Shown here piece by piece: positions 17,594-25,476 of a DNA stretch of 64,000 nt. The notes under the pieces are model-generated. The model worked only from the letters and a program-made list of their open reading frames with translations, was not told where the DNA came from and made no database searches. A program made the translations under genes and the position numbers. Each line of letters opens with the position of its first letter. Positions within the stretch are counted from its first letter, which is position 1. This DNA is from Streptomyces ochraceiscleroticus (lineage in GTDB: Bacteria > Actinomycetota > Actinomycetes > Streptomycetales > Streptomycetaceae): contig NZ_JOAX01000049.1 in NCBI RefSeq assembly GCF_000720485.1, forward strand, positions 1 to 64,000, read 5' to 3'.

Positions 17594-19867
17594 GTGACAG
17601 CAGCAACGGATCCCACCCTCTTCCCGCAGGCACCGCAGGCGACGAACTTCCCCGCCGCCCCGGCGGACGCCGACGCGGTGCTGGAAGGGCTCGACCCCGA
17701 GCAGCGCGAGGTCGCCACCGCGCTGCACGGCCCCGTCTGCGTGCTGGCCGGTGCGGGCACGGGCAAGACCCGCGCGATCACCCACCGCATCGCCTACGGC
17801 GTCCGCGCGGGCATCCTCCAGCCGAACACCGTCCTGGCCGTCACGTTCACCAACCGCGCGGCGGGCGAGATGCGCGGCCGGCTGCGCCAGCTCGGCGCCG
17901 GCGGCGTCCAGGCCCGTACGTTCCACTCCGCCGCGCTGCGCCAGCTCCAGTACTTCTGGCCCAAGGCCGTCGGCGGCGAGGTCCCCCGGCTGCTGGACCG
18001 CAAGGTCCAGCTCGTCGCCGAGGCCGGGACCCGCTCCGGCATCCGGCTGGACCGCACGGAGCTGCGCGACGTCACGAGCGAGATCGAGTGGTCCAAGGTC
18101 ACCCAGACGGTGCCCGCCGACTATCCCGCCGCCGTGGCCAAGACGACCCGCGAGGCCCCCCGCGACCCCGCCGAGATCGCCCAGATCTACCGCACGTACG
18201 AGGACCTCAAGCGGGACCGCGGCGTCATCGACTTCGAGGACGTGCTGCTGCTCACAGTCGGCGTGCTGCAGGAGCGCCCGGACATCGCCGAGCAGGTCCG
18301 CGCCCAGTACCAGCACTTCGTCGTCGACGAGTACCAGGACGTCAGCCCCCTCCAGCAGCGCCTCCTGGAGCTGTGGCTCGGCGACCGCGACAGCCTCTGC
18401 GTGGTCGGCGACGCCAGCCAGACGATCTACAGCTTCACCGGCGCCACCCCCGATCACCTGCTGAACTTCCGCACCCGTCACCCCGGCGCGACCGTCGTGA
18501 AGCTGGTCCGCGACTACCGCTCCAGCCCCCAGATCGTCCATCTCGCCAACGGCCTCCTCGCCCAGGCCCGCGGCCGCGCCGCCGAGCACCGCCTGGAGCT
18601 GATCTCCCAGCGAGAGGCGGGCCCGGAGCCGGTGCACACCGAGTACGGCGACGAGCCCGCCGAGGCGGAGGGCACAGCGCGCCGCATCAGGGACCTCATC
18701 GCCTCGGGCGTGCCCGCGGGCGAGATAGCTGTCCTGTTCCGCATCAACGCCCAGTCCGAGGTGTACGAGCAGGCGCTGGCCGACGCGGGCGTGCCGTACC
18801 AGCTCCGCGGGGCCGAGCGGTTCTTCGAGCGTCCGGAGGTCCGCGAGGCCGGGCACAAGCTGCGCGCCGCGGCCCGCTTCGGCGGGAACGACGCCCTGCT
18901 GGACGACGCCATGGACCTGCCCTCCGAGGTGCGGGCCGTGCTCAGCGAGATGGGCTGGGGCGACCGGCCGCCGGCCGGCTCCGGCGCCGTGCGAGACCGC
19001 TGGGAGTCGCTGGCAGCGCTGGTCCGGCTCGCCGAGGACTTCGCGCGGGCCCGCTCCGGGGCGACCCTCGCCGACCTGGTCGCCGAGCTCGACGAGCGGG
19101 CGAATGCGCAGCACGCCCCGACCGTCGACGGTGTGACGCTCGCCTCGCTGCACGCCGCCAAGGGCCTGGAGTGGGACGCGGTCTTCCTCGTCGGCCTCAC
19201 CGACGGCATGCTGCCGATCACGTATGCCAAGACGGACGAGCAGCTGGAGGAGGAGCGCCGCCTGCTGTACGTCGGCATCACGCGCGCCCGCCGCCACCTG
19301 AGCCTCTCGTGGTCCCTCTCGCGGTCTCCCGGCGGCCGGGCCCACCGAAGCGCCAGCCGGTTCCTGAAAGGGCTGCGACCGGGCTCCGGGGGCGCGGGAC
19401 ACCGCTCGCCCGGCGGGAGCGGCGGCATCGAGCGCGGCATCGGCGGCGGAGGAGCGGCCGGTCCGGGCGGGGAGCGGAACGCGGTCCGCCGCAAGCGCCG
19501 CGGGCCGATCCGCTGCCGGGTGTGCGGCCGGGTGCTCAACGACGGCGGCGAGATGAAGCTGATGCGCTGCGAGGACTGCCCCTCCGACCTCGACGAGGGG
19601 CTGTACGAGCGGCTGCGGGACTGGCGCGAGGCGCAGGCCGCCGCGCTGGGCCAGCCGGCATTCTGCGTCTTCACCGACAAGACACTCATGGCGATAGCGG
19701 AGGCCGTTCCGGGAACCGAGCAGGAGCTGGCGAGCATCCCTGGAGTAGTGAGGCGCAAGCTCGGCAGATTCGGCGCCGACGTCCTGGCCCTGTGCGCGGG
19801 AGAGGAACTCCCTGGTGGAGAACTCGCGGCGGACCAGGCCGGAGGTGACGAGGACGCTACGGAATGA
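17594..19867 (+). CDS. uvrD2: UvrD2-type ATP-dependent DNA helicase with tetracysteine and HRDC domains
   Basis: A superfamily 1A helicase of 757 residues. Walker A GAGTGKT is at 53-59 and motif II DEYQD starts at Asp245. A Gly-rich linker leads to a zinc motif Cys641-x2-Cys644 and Cys659-x2-Cys662, then an HRDC domain (about 675-735). This C-terminal layout is that of mycobacterial UvrD2, where the tetracysteine motif links motor and HRDC. GTG 17594 fits the family start; an in-frame ATG at 17528 would add 22 poor-quality residues. It acts in DNA repair or replication. Confidence 0.92.
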   Translation: MTAATDPTLFPQAPQATNFPAAPADADAVLEGLDPEQREVATALHGPVCVLAGAGTGKTRAITHRIAYGVRAGILQPNTVLAVTFTNRAAGEMRGRLRQLGAGGVQARTFHSAALRQLQYFWPKAVGGEVPRLLDRKVQLVAEAGTRSGIRLDRTELRDVTSEIEWSKVTQTVPADYPAAVAKTTREAPRDPAEIAQIYRTYEDLKRDRGVIDFEDVLLLTVGVLQERPDIAEQVRAQYQHFVVDEYQDVSPLQQRLLELWLGDRDSLCVVGDASQTIYSFTGATPDHLLNFRTRHPGATVVKLVRDYRSSPQIVHLANGLLAQARGRAAEHRLELISQREAGPEPVHTEYGDEPAEAEGTARRIRDLIASGVPAGEIAVLFRINAQSEVYEQALADAGVPYQLRGAERFFERPEVREAGHKLRAAARFGGNDALLDDAMDLPSEVRAVLSEMGWGDRPPAGSGAVRDRWESLAALVRLAEDFARARSGATLADLVAELDERANAQHAPTVDGVTLASLHAAKGLEWDAVFLVGLTDGMLPITYAKTDEQLEEERRLLYVGITRARRHLSLSWSLSRSPGGRAHRSASRFLKGLRPGSGGAGHRSPGGSGGIERGIGGGGAAGPGGERNAVRRKRRGPIRCRVCGRVLNDGGEMKLMRCEDCPSDLDEGLYERLRDWREAQAAALGQPAFCVFTDKTLMAIAEAVPGTEQELASIPGVVRRKLGRFGADVLALCAGEELPGGELAADQAGGDEDATE

Positions 19868-19910
19868 GGGCTTCCGGGGAACGGTTTCTGCGACGCGCAA
19901 AAGTCGTCGG

Positions 19911-19949
19911 AAAAATAGTTTGCGCGCGCGGAGCGCATCCCCATAGCCT
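19911..19949 (+). promoter_or_regulatory. Probable WblC-activated promoter of wblC
   Basis: An A/T-rich patch (AAAAATAG, 19911-19918) directly precedes a -35-like TTGCGC (19920-19925). It is followed after 18 bases by a -10-like TAGCCT (19944-19949). WhiB7/WblC-dependent promoters carry an AT-rich element just upstream of the -35 box, contacted by the AT-hook. This patch is conspicuous in otherwise GC-rich DNA and lies upstream of the wblC leader ORF, so autoregulation is likely. Confidence 0.6.
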
Positions 19950-20060
19950 TCGGAAGCACGGAGACAACGGGCCTTCCGAGAACCGTTGGATTCGTGCTGT
20001 ACTGAACAACCCGGACCGGTTCGCATCGGTCCCCGAAGACGCCGAAAGGAGGCGAGACCA

Positions 20061-20417
20061 GTGATCAGCTTCATCGAGACCCAGAAAATGACCGATCTCT
20101 CGGTCGCCGCCACCTGCCCGCTCGGCTCTTCGCTCCATGGCACCGGTCTGTCCGGAGCCGGCCTGTCCGGTTCCGTCCGTCCGTCCGGCGTCGCGGCAGT
20201 GCGTCCTGCGTCCCTCGCGATTCTTCCGATTCGTGAGCGCAGCGAGCGACCGACCAAGGCACCTGAGGTAGCAGCAGCGGCAAACGCGCACGCTTTTGCC
20301 TTTGCGGCGGCCAATGGTGCCGAATCCCGGACTCAGTACGCCACGACTCAGTACCTCACGCAGCAGAACAGCATGTGGGCCTTCCGCGGGCTCGAACCCT
20401 GGAGTGATCCAGCCTGA
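20061..20417 (+). CDS. wblC leader ORF (uORF) for transcription attenuation
   Basis: A 118-codon ORF starting at GTG with an excellent Shine-Dalgarno (AAAGGAGG, 20045-20052, spacing 8). It ends at a TGA at 20415-20417, 27 bases before the terminator hairpin. The product is Ser/Ala/Pro-rich with no domain. Its last codons cover the left arm of the anti-terminator, so a ribosome finishing the ORF would block anti-termination. One stalled by an antibiotic further upstream would permit it. This is the layout established for whiB7/wblC leaders. The peptide itself may have no function. Confidence 0.75.
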   Translation: MISFIETQKMTDLSVAATCPLGSSLHGTGLSGAGLSGSVRPSGVAAVRPASLAILPIRERSERPTKAPEVAAAANAHAFAFAAANGAESRTQYATTQYLTQQNSMWAFRGLEPWSDPA

Positions 20418-20484
20418 TCGGCGAGATCAGGTCGGCACCTTCCAGGGCCGCGGAACCCACACCGGGATCCGCGGCCCTTTTGTT
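20382..20484 (+). promoter_or_regulatory. wblC attenuator: anti-terminator and rho-independent terminator
   Basis: Terminator: a 10-bp stem 20445-20454 with 20468-20477 (GGGCCGCGGA / TCCGCGGCCC) followed by TTTTGTTT. Competing anti-terminator: TTCCGCGG (20382-20389) plus CCCTGGA (20397-20403) pair with TCCAGGG (20441-20447) plus CCGCGGAA (20448-20455). This gives 15 bp with a 7-base bulge and consumes the terminator's left arm. A further small stem (20413-20419 with 20425-20431) contains the uORF stop. The two structures are mutually exclusive. Confidence 0.8.
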
Positions 20485-20485
20485 T

Positions 20486-20510
20486 GCCCCTCTGCAGCCG
20501 GCAGAGGGGG
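20486..20510 (+). promoter_or_regulatory. Secondary hairpin between attenuator and wblC
   Basis: A 9-bp stem, CCCCTCTGC (20487-20495) with GCAGAGGGG (20501-20509), just after the U-tract. It may be a second terminator or a structure shielding the wblC ribosome binding site. Confidence 0.45.
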
Positions 20511-20563
20511 CCACACGACAGCCCAGCCACCAGCCGGGCAAAACAGACGAGGAACACACCACC

Positions 20564-20917
20564 GTGCAACTCCAGACGCACACCCCGTCCGTCGCCACCG
20601 ACCTGATTCCCCCGCCCGACCTCCAGGAGAACCCCTTGCTGCCCCTCACCGAGCTCGACGACGAGATCGACCGCCTCGGCGCCGCCGTCCCGTGCCGCAC
20701 CTACGACCCGGAGGTCTTCTTCGCCGAGTCCCCGGCCGACGTCGAGTACGCCAAGTCGCTGTGCCAGACCTGTCCCGTGCGCGAGGCGTGCCTGGCCGGC
20801 GCCAAGGACCGCCGTGAGCCCTGGGGTGTCTGGGGCGGTGAGCTCTTCGTCCAGGGCGTCGTCGTCCCCCGGAAGCGCCCGCGTGGCCGTCCGCGCAAGA
20901 ACCCGGTCGCGGCATGA
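20564..20917 (+). CDS. wblC: WblC: WhiB7-type iron-sulfur transcription factor
   Basis: A 117-residue WhiB-like protein. The four iron-sulfur ligands are Cys44, 67, 70 and 76, followed by the GVWGG turn (88-92) that contacts the principal sigma factor. The C-terminal AT-hook RGRPRK (107-112) is diagnostic of WhiB7/WblC, the activator of intrinsic antibiotic resistance in actinobacteria. GTG 20564 has GAGGAA nine bases upstream. Upstream TTG starts would read through the attenuator hairpin. It is controlled by the leader described above. Its stop overlaps the next start (ATGA). Confidence 0.95.
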   Translation: MQLQTHTPSVATDLIPPPDLQENPLLPLTELDDEIDRLGAAVPCRTYDPEVFFAESPADVEYAKSLCQTCPVREACLAGAKDRREPWGVWGGELFVQGVVVPRKRPRGRPRKNPVAA

Positions 20918-21231
20918 ACACCACAGGCACAGGAACGATCGACCGTCCCGCCACCCGGGACCCCCAGAAGCAGGACTCCACGATGACCCCCTCCTTCACC
21001 GACACCCCCGCCCCCGCGAACTCCGGCGCGAACGAGCGTCGTCAGAACAGGACCCGTGAAATGCAACTCATCCCAGAAGCCCTGGCGAGGGCCCATATCC
21101 ATCAGCGCTTGAGCGAGGCCGAGACCGAACGCAGAGCCCTCCGGCTCGCCGCGGCCCGGCGCATGCAGCGCCGCGCCGAACGCGTCTCCCTCCGCGCCCG
21201 CCGCGCCCTGGCCATGGCCGTCATGCAGTGA
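20914..21231 (+). CDS. Small basic hypothetical protein coupled to wblC
   Basis: A 105-residue protein whose ATG overlaps the wblC stop. The first 50 residues are Thr/Pro-rich and polar. The C-terminal half (from about MQLIPEALARAH) is a strongly basic Arg/Ala-rich helix. An internal ATG at 21061 could start a 56-residue form, preceded by an RBS-like stretch. Tight coupling suggests co-expression under the wblC attenuator. Function is unknown. Confidence 0.65.
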   Translation: MNTTGTGTIDRPATRDPQKQDSTMTPSFTDTPAPANSGANERRQNRTREMQLIPEALARAHIHQRLSEAETERRALRLAAARRMQRRAERVSLRARRALAMAVMQ

Positions 21232-21265
21232 CACCGGTGACGCCCGCCCGTCGCCTGCCCAACCC

Positions 21266-21307
21266 GTAGCGCGCCCCACGCCCCACCCGGGCAGTGCGGC
21301 GCGCTAC
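21266..21307 (+). terminator. Probable terminator after the wblC operon
   Basis: A 10-bp perfect inverted repeat, GTAGCGCGCC (21266-21275) with GGCGCGCTAC (21298-21307), about 35 bases after the stop. The loop is 22 bases. Confidence 0.6.
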
Positions 21308-21572
21308 GCGCTGCGTGGGGGCAGGGGGCGTGGTGCGTGGCGGGTCAGCGGCTCGCGGACGACTCGTGCGTCGTACCGTCCGGATCCAGATCGTGCGTTG
21401 TCATATCTCGATCAGTTCGTGCGCCGTTGTGATCGAGCGTGCACCCGGTGAGCGGACCGTGCGCCGGGGCGGCGGGCCCGTGCGCCGGATGCCGGGGCCG
21501 TGCTCCGACACGCACAGTCTTACTGGTGCGCTGTGCACGTACTGTCGGCCTCGGCGGAGATATCGTCGGGCA
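21308..21572. other. Intergenic region with an 8-bp inverted repeat
   Basis: No gene is evident. A perfect inverted repeat CTCGATCA (21407-21414) / TGATCGAG (21430-21437) with a 15-base spacer could be an operator or a small hairpin. The start of the next gene at 21573 lacks a Shine-Dalgarno, so its mRNA may be leaderless, with a TATCGT at 21561 as a possible -10 box. Confidence 0.4.
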
Positions 21573-21824
21573 GTGGACCATGAGACGCATGAACGGGCGG
21601 AGTTGACCGACGAAACCGACCGGACCGACTGGTCCGCCCAGACCGGCGGGCCCGGCGGCACCGGCGAGGGCACGGTGTGTGCCCGGTGCGGCGCGGTGGC
21701 CGACGGCACACCGGCGACCTGGACCTGTTCCGTCGAGAACGGCACCCGCCGCTACTTCTGCGAAACCTGTGCCCGCACCCACCTCCGCGCCATCGAATCC
21801 CGCCTGGACTCCGCCTGGTGGTGA
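21573..21824 (+). CDS. Small zinc-ribbon protein
   Basis: An 83-residue protein. The first 30 residues are acidic and polar. The rest holds CxxC (CARC) and, about 30 residues later, a second CxxC (CETC), a typical zinc-ribbon arrangement, with a C-terminal SAWW. The GTG start has no obvious RBS. It ends immediately against the convergent stop at 21825. Similar short zinc ribbons occur widely in Streptomyces but have no assigned function. Confidence 0.65.
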   Translation: MDHETHERAELTDETDRTDWSAQTGGPGGTGEGTVCARCGAVADGTPATWTCSVENGTRRYFCETCARTHLRAIESRLDSAWW

Positions 21825-22052
21825 TCACTTGACCGTTTCCCCACTTTCCAGCGTCACCTGAACGCTCATCCCGCCCTCCGTCTCGCCGATCCCCTCCACG
21901 CCGAGATCGACGAGCGCCATCCGCGCCGTGATCGTCATGCAGGTGGTGAGCGCGGCCTCCAGGAGCTCGTGCGGCCGCGGGCCGGCCGAACCTCCCACGC
22001 CTGCCTTACAGGTGTCCGCGAGACCCTCGTTCTCCCCGGCCGGGTAGGCCAC
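21825..22052 (-). pseudogene. Truncated OsmC-family fragment
   Basis: A 75-codon frame resembling the middle of OsmC/Ohr-type peroxidases: GPRPHELLEAALTTC followed by a hydrophobic helix and the next beta strand. OsmC proteins need two Cys. The first is present in TTCM, but the frame stops before the region with the second (usually CPVH). Family length is about 135-140, so roughly half is missing. The frame extends upstream into the ABC1 gene, so the true start is unclear (GTG 22052 proposed). It is probably a remnant, though a short functional relative cannot be excluded. Confidence 0.5.
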
Positions 22053-22065
22053 TTGATGGAGTAGG

Positions 22066-23541
22066 TCAGGCGGAGGTTTCTTCCGCGTCCTCCTCGTCTG
22101 TAGCCGCGCCGATCGGGGAACCCGTACCGGTGCCGGTCTCCGCGTCGGGACTGGCGTCGCGGATGGATTGGGTGGGGATAGGGGCGGGCTCGGCGGCGGG
22201 GGCGGGCTGGACAAAGCCCGGTAGCCATGTGGTGAGTTCGTCGCGGAGCCGGACCGTCGCGCCCAGCTGGCACAGGACGCCGATCGTGCTCAGCGTCACG
22301 CGGTGTATCAGGAGATACGCCGGCGGCAGGTTCAGCTGCTTGCCAAGCTGGTGGGCGGGGGAGCGGGGATCCGCGATCCGGGCGGCCTGGTTGCGCATCC
22401 AGCCCCGGGTGAAGGTGAACTCTTCCGCCTGCGCCGGCTCGATGATCGGCAGGAGATAGTCCAGCACCGCGTCCGGCTCCAGGTCGACGGAGTCCTTGAT
22501 GAAGCCCTCCTCGCACAGCAGCTCGTAGACCGCATCCGCTCGGCCGTCCAGCGTCATCCGCAGCGAGGTGCCGATCGTGGGCGGCAGCCCGTCCGGCAAC
22601 CGGTCGACCGTACCGAAGTCCAGTACGCCCAGCCGCCATTCCTCCGGCGGCCCGTCCGGTGCGTGCCCGGTCAGCAGGCGGAAGTTGCCCGGGTGCGGGT
22701 CGGCGTGCAGCAGGCCCGTACGGGCGGTGCCGGAGAAGAGGAAGCGGGCCAGCAGCTGTCCGGCGCGGTCCCGCTCCTCCGGGCTGCCGCCCGAGATCAC
22801 CTCGGAGAGCGGTACCCCCTCCATCCACTCCGTGACCAGCACCTCGTCGCCCTGGTGGACGACGGCCGGCACCACGACGTCCGGGTCGTCGGCGAACTCC
22901 GCGGCAAACGTGCGCTGAGCCGCCGCCTCCAGGCCGTAGTCCAGCTCCTCCGAGACCCGGTCGCGCAACTCGGTGATCAGCGGTTTGACGTCCATCCCGG
23001 GGATGAGCGGGCCCAGCAGGCGCGCGAACCTGCCCAGTTGGGCGAGGTCGGAGAGCAGCGCCTCGCCCGCACCCGGGTACTGCACCTTCACCGCGACCTC
23101 GCGGCCGTCGTGCCACACCGCCCGGTGCACCTGTCCGATCGAGGCCGCCGCCGACGGCTTGTCGTCGAACTCCGCGAACAGCTCCCGCCAGTCCTCGCCC
23201 AGCCGCTGGGCGAGCACCGCGTGGACGGTGGCGGAGGGCAGCGGCGGCGCCGCCTCCTGCAGCTTGGTCAGCGCGGCACGGTAGGGCCCGGCGATCTCCT
23301 CCGGCAGCGCCGACTCGAAGACGGACAGCGCCTGCCCGAACTTCATCGCGCCGCCCTTGAGCTGGCCCAGCGTCGCGAACAGTTGCTCAGCCGTGCGCTG
23401 CTGGAGCTCCGTGGCGATCATCTCCGCCGGCCGCCCGCCGATGCGCTTGCCGAGTCCGAGGGCGGTGCGTCCGGCGAAGCCCAAGGGGAGGGCGGCGAGC
23501 TTGGCGGTCCGGACGACGGCCTTGCGCGGCAGATCAGACAT
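22066..23541 (-). CDS. ABC1/UbiB-family atypical kinase
   Basis: A 491-residue protein with all ABC1 hallmarks: KGGAMKFGQ (62-70), the Ala-rich loop AAASIGQVH (131-139) replacing the Gly-rich loop, VAVK with Lys152, EELDY (198-202), the catalytic HADPHPGN (279-286) and LDFG (307-310). UbiB-like members support quinone or lipid metabolism by ATPase activity; the target here is unknown. The C-terminal 60 residues are Pro/Ala/Thr-rich. ATG 23541 has GGGAGGA upstream, better than the upstream alternative. A homologue also neighbours whiB7 in mycobacteria. Confidence 0.92.
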   Translation of the reverse strand: MSDLPRKAVVRTAKLAALPLGFAGRTALGLGKRIGGRPAEMIATELQQRTAEQLFATLGQLKGGAMKFGQALSVFESALPEEIAGPYRAALTKLQEAAPPLPSATVHAVLAQRLGEDWRELFAEFDDKPSAAASIGQVHRAVWHDGREVAVKVQYPGAGEALLSDLAQLGRFARLLGPLIPGMDVKPLITELRDRVSEELDYGLEAAAQRTFAAEFADDPDVVVPAVVHQGDEVLVTEWMEGVPLSEVISGGSPEERDRAGQLLARFLFSGTARTGLLHADPHPGNFRLLTGHAPDGPPEEWRLGVLDFGTVDRLPDGLPPTIGTSLRMTLDGRADAVYELLCEEGFIKDSVDLEPDAVLDYLLPIIEPAQAEEFTFTRGWMRNQAARIADPRSPAHQLGKQLNLPPAYLLIHRVTLSTIGVLCQLGATVRLRDELTTWLPGFVQPAPAAEPAPIPTQSIRDASPDAETGTGTGSPIGAATDEEDAEETSA

Positions 23542-23860
23542 GTGCGCGTCCTCCCAAGGTCCCGACTCGGCCGGGAGCGTTGTTCCCACAGGTCAGGTGA
23601 GTCAGAGCGGTCGGATCGATCAGAGCGGATGGATCGGTTGGAGCAGCCGGTTCAGTTGGAACAGCCGGTTCAGTTGGAAAACAGGGTGCATTTGGAACGA
23701 CCGGTTCAGTTGGAAGGCAGGGTGCCGTCGGACCGGTCGGGACGGTGAGGGCGGTCGGGCCGGCGAGGTCGGTGACGCCGGCGGGGTGGGCGGAGGCGGC
23801 CGGGACGGCGTGGGTGGCGTCCGCGGGATCGGTGACCGCTGGGTGAGGTTGTGCCGGCAT
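23534..23860 (-). CDS. Candidate Pro/Thr/Ala repeat protein
   Basis: A 108-codon frame between the ThiF gene and the ABC1 gene. Its ATG is preceded by GGAGGGG, and its TGA overlaps the ABC1 start by eight bases, a gene-like arrangement. The centre encodes six-residue units of the type x-Pro-Thr-Glu-Pro-Ala, matching an in-phase 18-bp DNA repeat. Codons in the repeat (GTT, CCA, ACT, GAA) are unusual for this genome. It may be a real low-complexity protein or a repeat expansion with a chance frame. Confidence 0.4.
   Translation of the reverse strand: MPAQPHPAVTDPADATHAVPAASAHPAGVTDLAGPTALTVPTGPTAPCLPTEPVVPNAPCFPTEPAVPTEPAAPTDPSALIDPTALTHLTCGNNAPGRVGTLGGRAHV
23626..23733. repeat. 18-bp imperfect tandem repeat
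   Basis: About five to six units of 18 bp. Units 23644-23661 and 23662-23679 are identical (CAGCCGGTTCAGTTGGAA). The units at 23680, 23698, 23626 and 23716 are progressively diverged. A/T content is higher than in the surroundings. Confidence 0.8.
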
Positions 23861-23894
23861 GCGCCCCTCCAACTCGCGCTGGCCCCGGGTGGGG

Positions 23895-25046
23895 TTACTC
23901 CGTCATTGTTGCGTGTCGGGGACGAGGATCCGAGGCGGCTGCGGTGGCGGGGGAGCGCGCCGCGCCACAAGCGCACTCCGGGTGAGCCTCGATCCGATCG
24001 GTGTCCCAGCTCATACAGGGGAGCGCAAGCTCTGTCCGTGCGCCCGTACAGGGTGGCAGATGCCCGTCGAGGAACGTCAGGACCTGTGTCGCGGCGAGTC
24101 CTGCCACCGTCGTGGCCAGCGCCGCGTCGCAGGCGGGCACGACCGGCGCGGCGCGGCCCGAACGCCACTGGGCCAGCAGCAGGGGCCAGGCCGGCTCGGC
24201 GTCCGTACGGCGCAGCTCCCAGCAGCCGGCGCAGGCCGAGTCGCCGGGGAGCACCAGCGGACCCACCACTCCCGTGGCCTCGATCACGCCGACGTACAGA
24301 TGGGGCATGCCGGAGGCGAGGTACGGCTCGGCGAGCGTGGGGTCGGGGGCGTAGGCGGCCAGGCCGTCCCGCGGGGCGAGCACCGTCAGGGCGAGCGGTG
24401 GCTGCTCCGACGGGGCGGACGCGCCGCCGCTGGTCCTGGTGGGGCGGCCCGTTCGTCGCTTCCATGGAGAGGAGACGCTGACCAGGCGGCGGGCGGTCAC
24501 ATCGCGCCGCTCGCCGACGCGGTCGGCGGGAAAGCCGGCAGGCAGTACGTCCCAGGGCTCGATCCGGCCTCTGTCGTACACGTCCACCTGTCCGACACCC
24601 GCCGCGGAGAGCAGTGCCGCGATCGCCGCGCCCACCCGGCCCGTGCCGCGCACCAGCACCCGCGCGGAGCGGCGCGCCCACAGCCGTTCGTCGGCGCCCG
24701 CCGAGTCGCGATGGCGTACCGACAGGGCGGCGAGGTCGGGGCGTAACCGGTCGAAGGCGCGTTGGTCGGTCTGGAGCGCTTCGGTCGCCGGGGTGCCGCG
24801 GGCCGGAGCCTCCAGCAGCCCGGCGGCGTGCAGGCGGCCGACGATTTCACGGGCATGGCCCGGCGGGAGTTGCAGCGCCTTCGCCTCGCGCTCCAGCTGC
24901 TCCACGCTGCGGGTGCCGTCGATCAGGCTCAGCAGACTGCCGGTCGCACTGTCCAGGGGGCCCACCACCACGGCGTGGGCGGGGGCGACGCCGAAGCGCA
25001 CGGTGGCCCTGTCCCGCCAGCCGCGCCGCAGAGCCGGCTTGAGCAT
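23895..25046 (-). CDS. ThiF-family protein with N-terminal RRE-like domain
   Basis: A 383-residue E1-like protein. Residues 1-85 (LIDGTRSVEQL ... LHAAGLLE) look like the winged-helix RiPP recognition element seen in leader-peptide-binding ThiF proteins. The nucleotide-binding loop GTGRVG is at 134-139. The NLxRQ-type signature of catalytic E1 enzymes is not recognisable. Zinc ligands are CAGC (272, 275) and HPECAC (358, 360), the form typical of ocin-ThiF proteins. It may therefore bind a peptide rather than adenylate one. No cyclodehydratase or precursor is nearby. ATG 25046 lacks a Shine-Dalgarno; upstream alternatives encode only low-complexity Pro/Ser. Confidence 0.75.
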   Translation of the reverse strand: MLKPALRRGWRDRATVRFGVAPAHAVVVGPLDSATGSLLSLIDGTRSVEQLEREAKALQLPPGHAREIVGRLHAAGLLEAPARGTPATEALQTDQRAFDRLRPDLAALSVRHRDSAGADERLWARRSARVLVRGTGRVGAAIAALLSAAGVGQVDVYDRGRIEPWDVLPAGFPADRVGERRDVTARRLVSVSSPWKRRTGRPTRTSGGASAPSEQPPLALTVLAPRDGLAAYAPDPTLAEPYLASGMPHLYVGVIEATGVVGPLVLPGDSACAGCWELRRTDAEPAWPLLLAQWRSGRAAPVVPACDAALATTVAGLAATQVLTFLDGHLPPCTGARTELALPCMSWDTDRIEAHPECACGAARSPATAAASDPRPRHATMTE

Positions 25047-25476
25047 CGGGTGGGGGGAAGGAAGGGGAGGTGACGGGAGAGAGGGGAGAGGAGAGGGATG
25101 GGGACGGGAGGTGGATTTCCGCGGTTTCGGTGGTGAGGAAGGTGTGGGTGGTGAGATGGTCAGCTGTGGGTGTGGCATGTCGTCCCCCGTTGGTGCTGCG
25201 GTGCCGGTCGGTGGTGTCGTTGGATGGGTCGGATGGTCACGGACTTCCGGTCAGTGATCTTGGGCTTCGCGGTGGTCTTCCGGCCGTCCGCGGAGGTCCG
25301 GATCTGGCGTACGGCTCGAGCATGCGGCAAAGGCCGGATCGGTGCCTGAAGTTATCCACAGAAGGCGCGATTAGTCGTACAAGTGCTGAGCGTCTCTGTA
25401 CCCGGCATGGAGGGTTTCGCCCGCGACCCGGCTCGGAGACGGGACTTCGCCCGGCGCCAGAAGGTAACGTCGGGGC
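25047..25476. other. Divergent intergenic region with polypurine tract
   Basis: No convincing gene. From about 25047 to 25160 the + strand is nearly all G and A, including runs such as GGGTGGGGGG and GGAAGGAAGGGG. G-quadruplex or triplex formation is possible. The remainder separates the divergent ThiF and YgjP-like genes and must hold their promoters. A less GC-rich stretch at 25345-25395 is the likeliest site. Confidence 0.5.

Noticed and set aside
19864..20064. 66-codon ORF overlapping the end of uvrD2 and the wblC promoter
   Set aside because: No RBS, poor codon bias, and it covers the likely wblC promoter and leader start.
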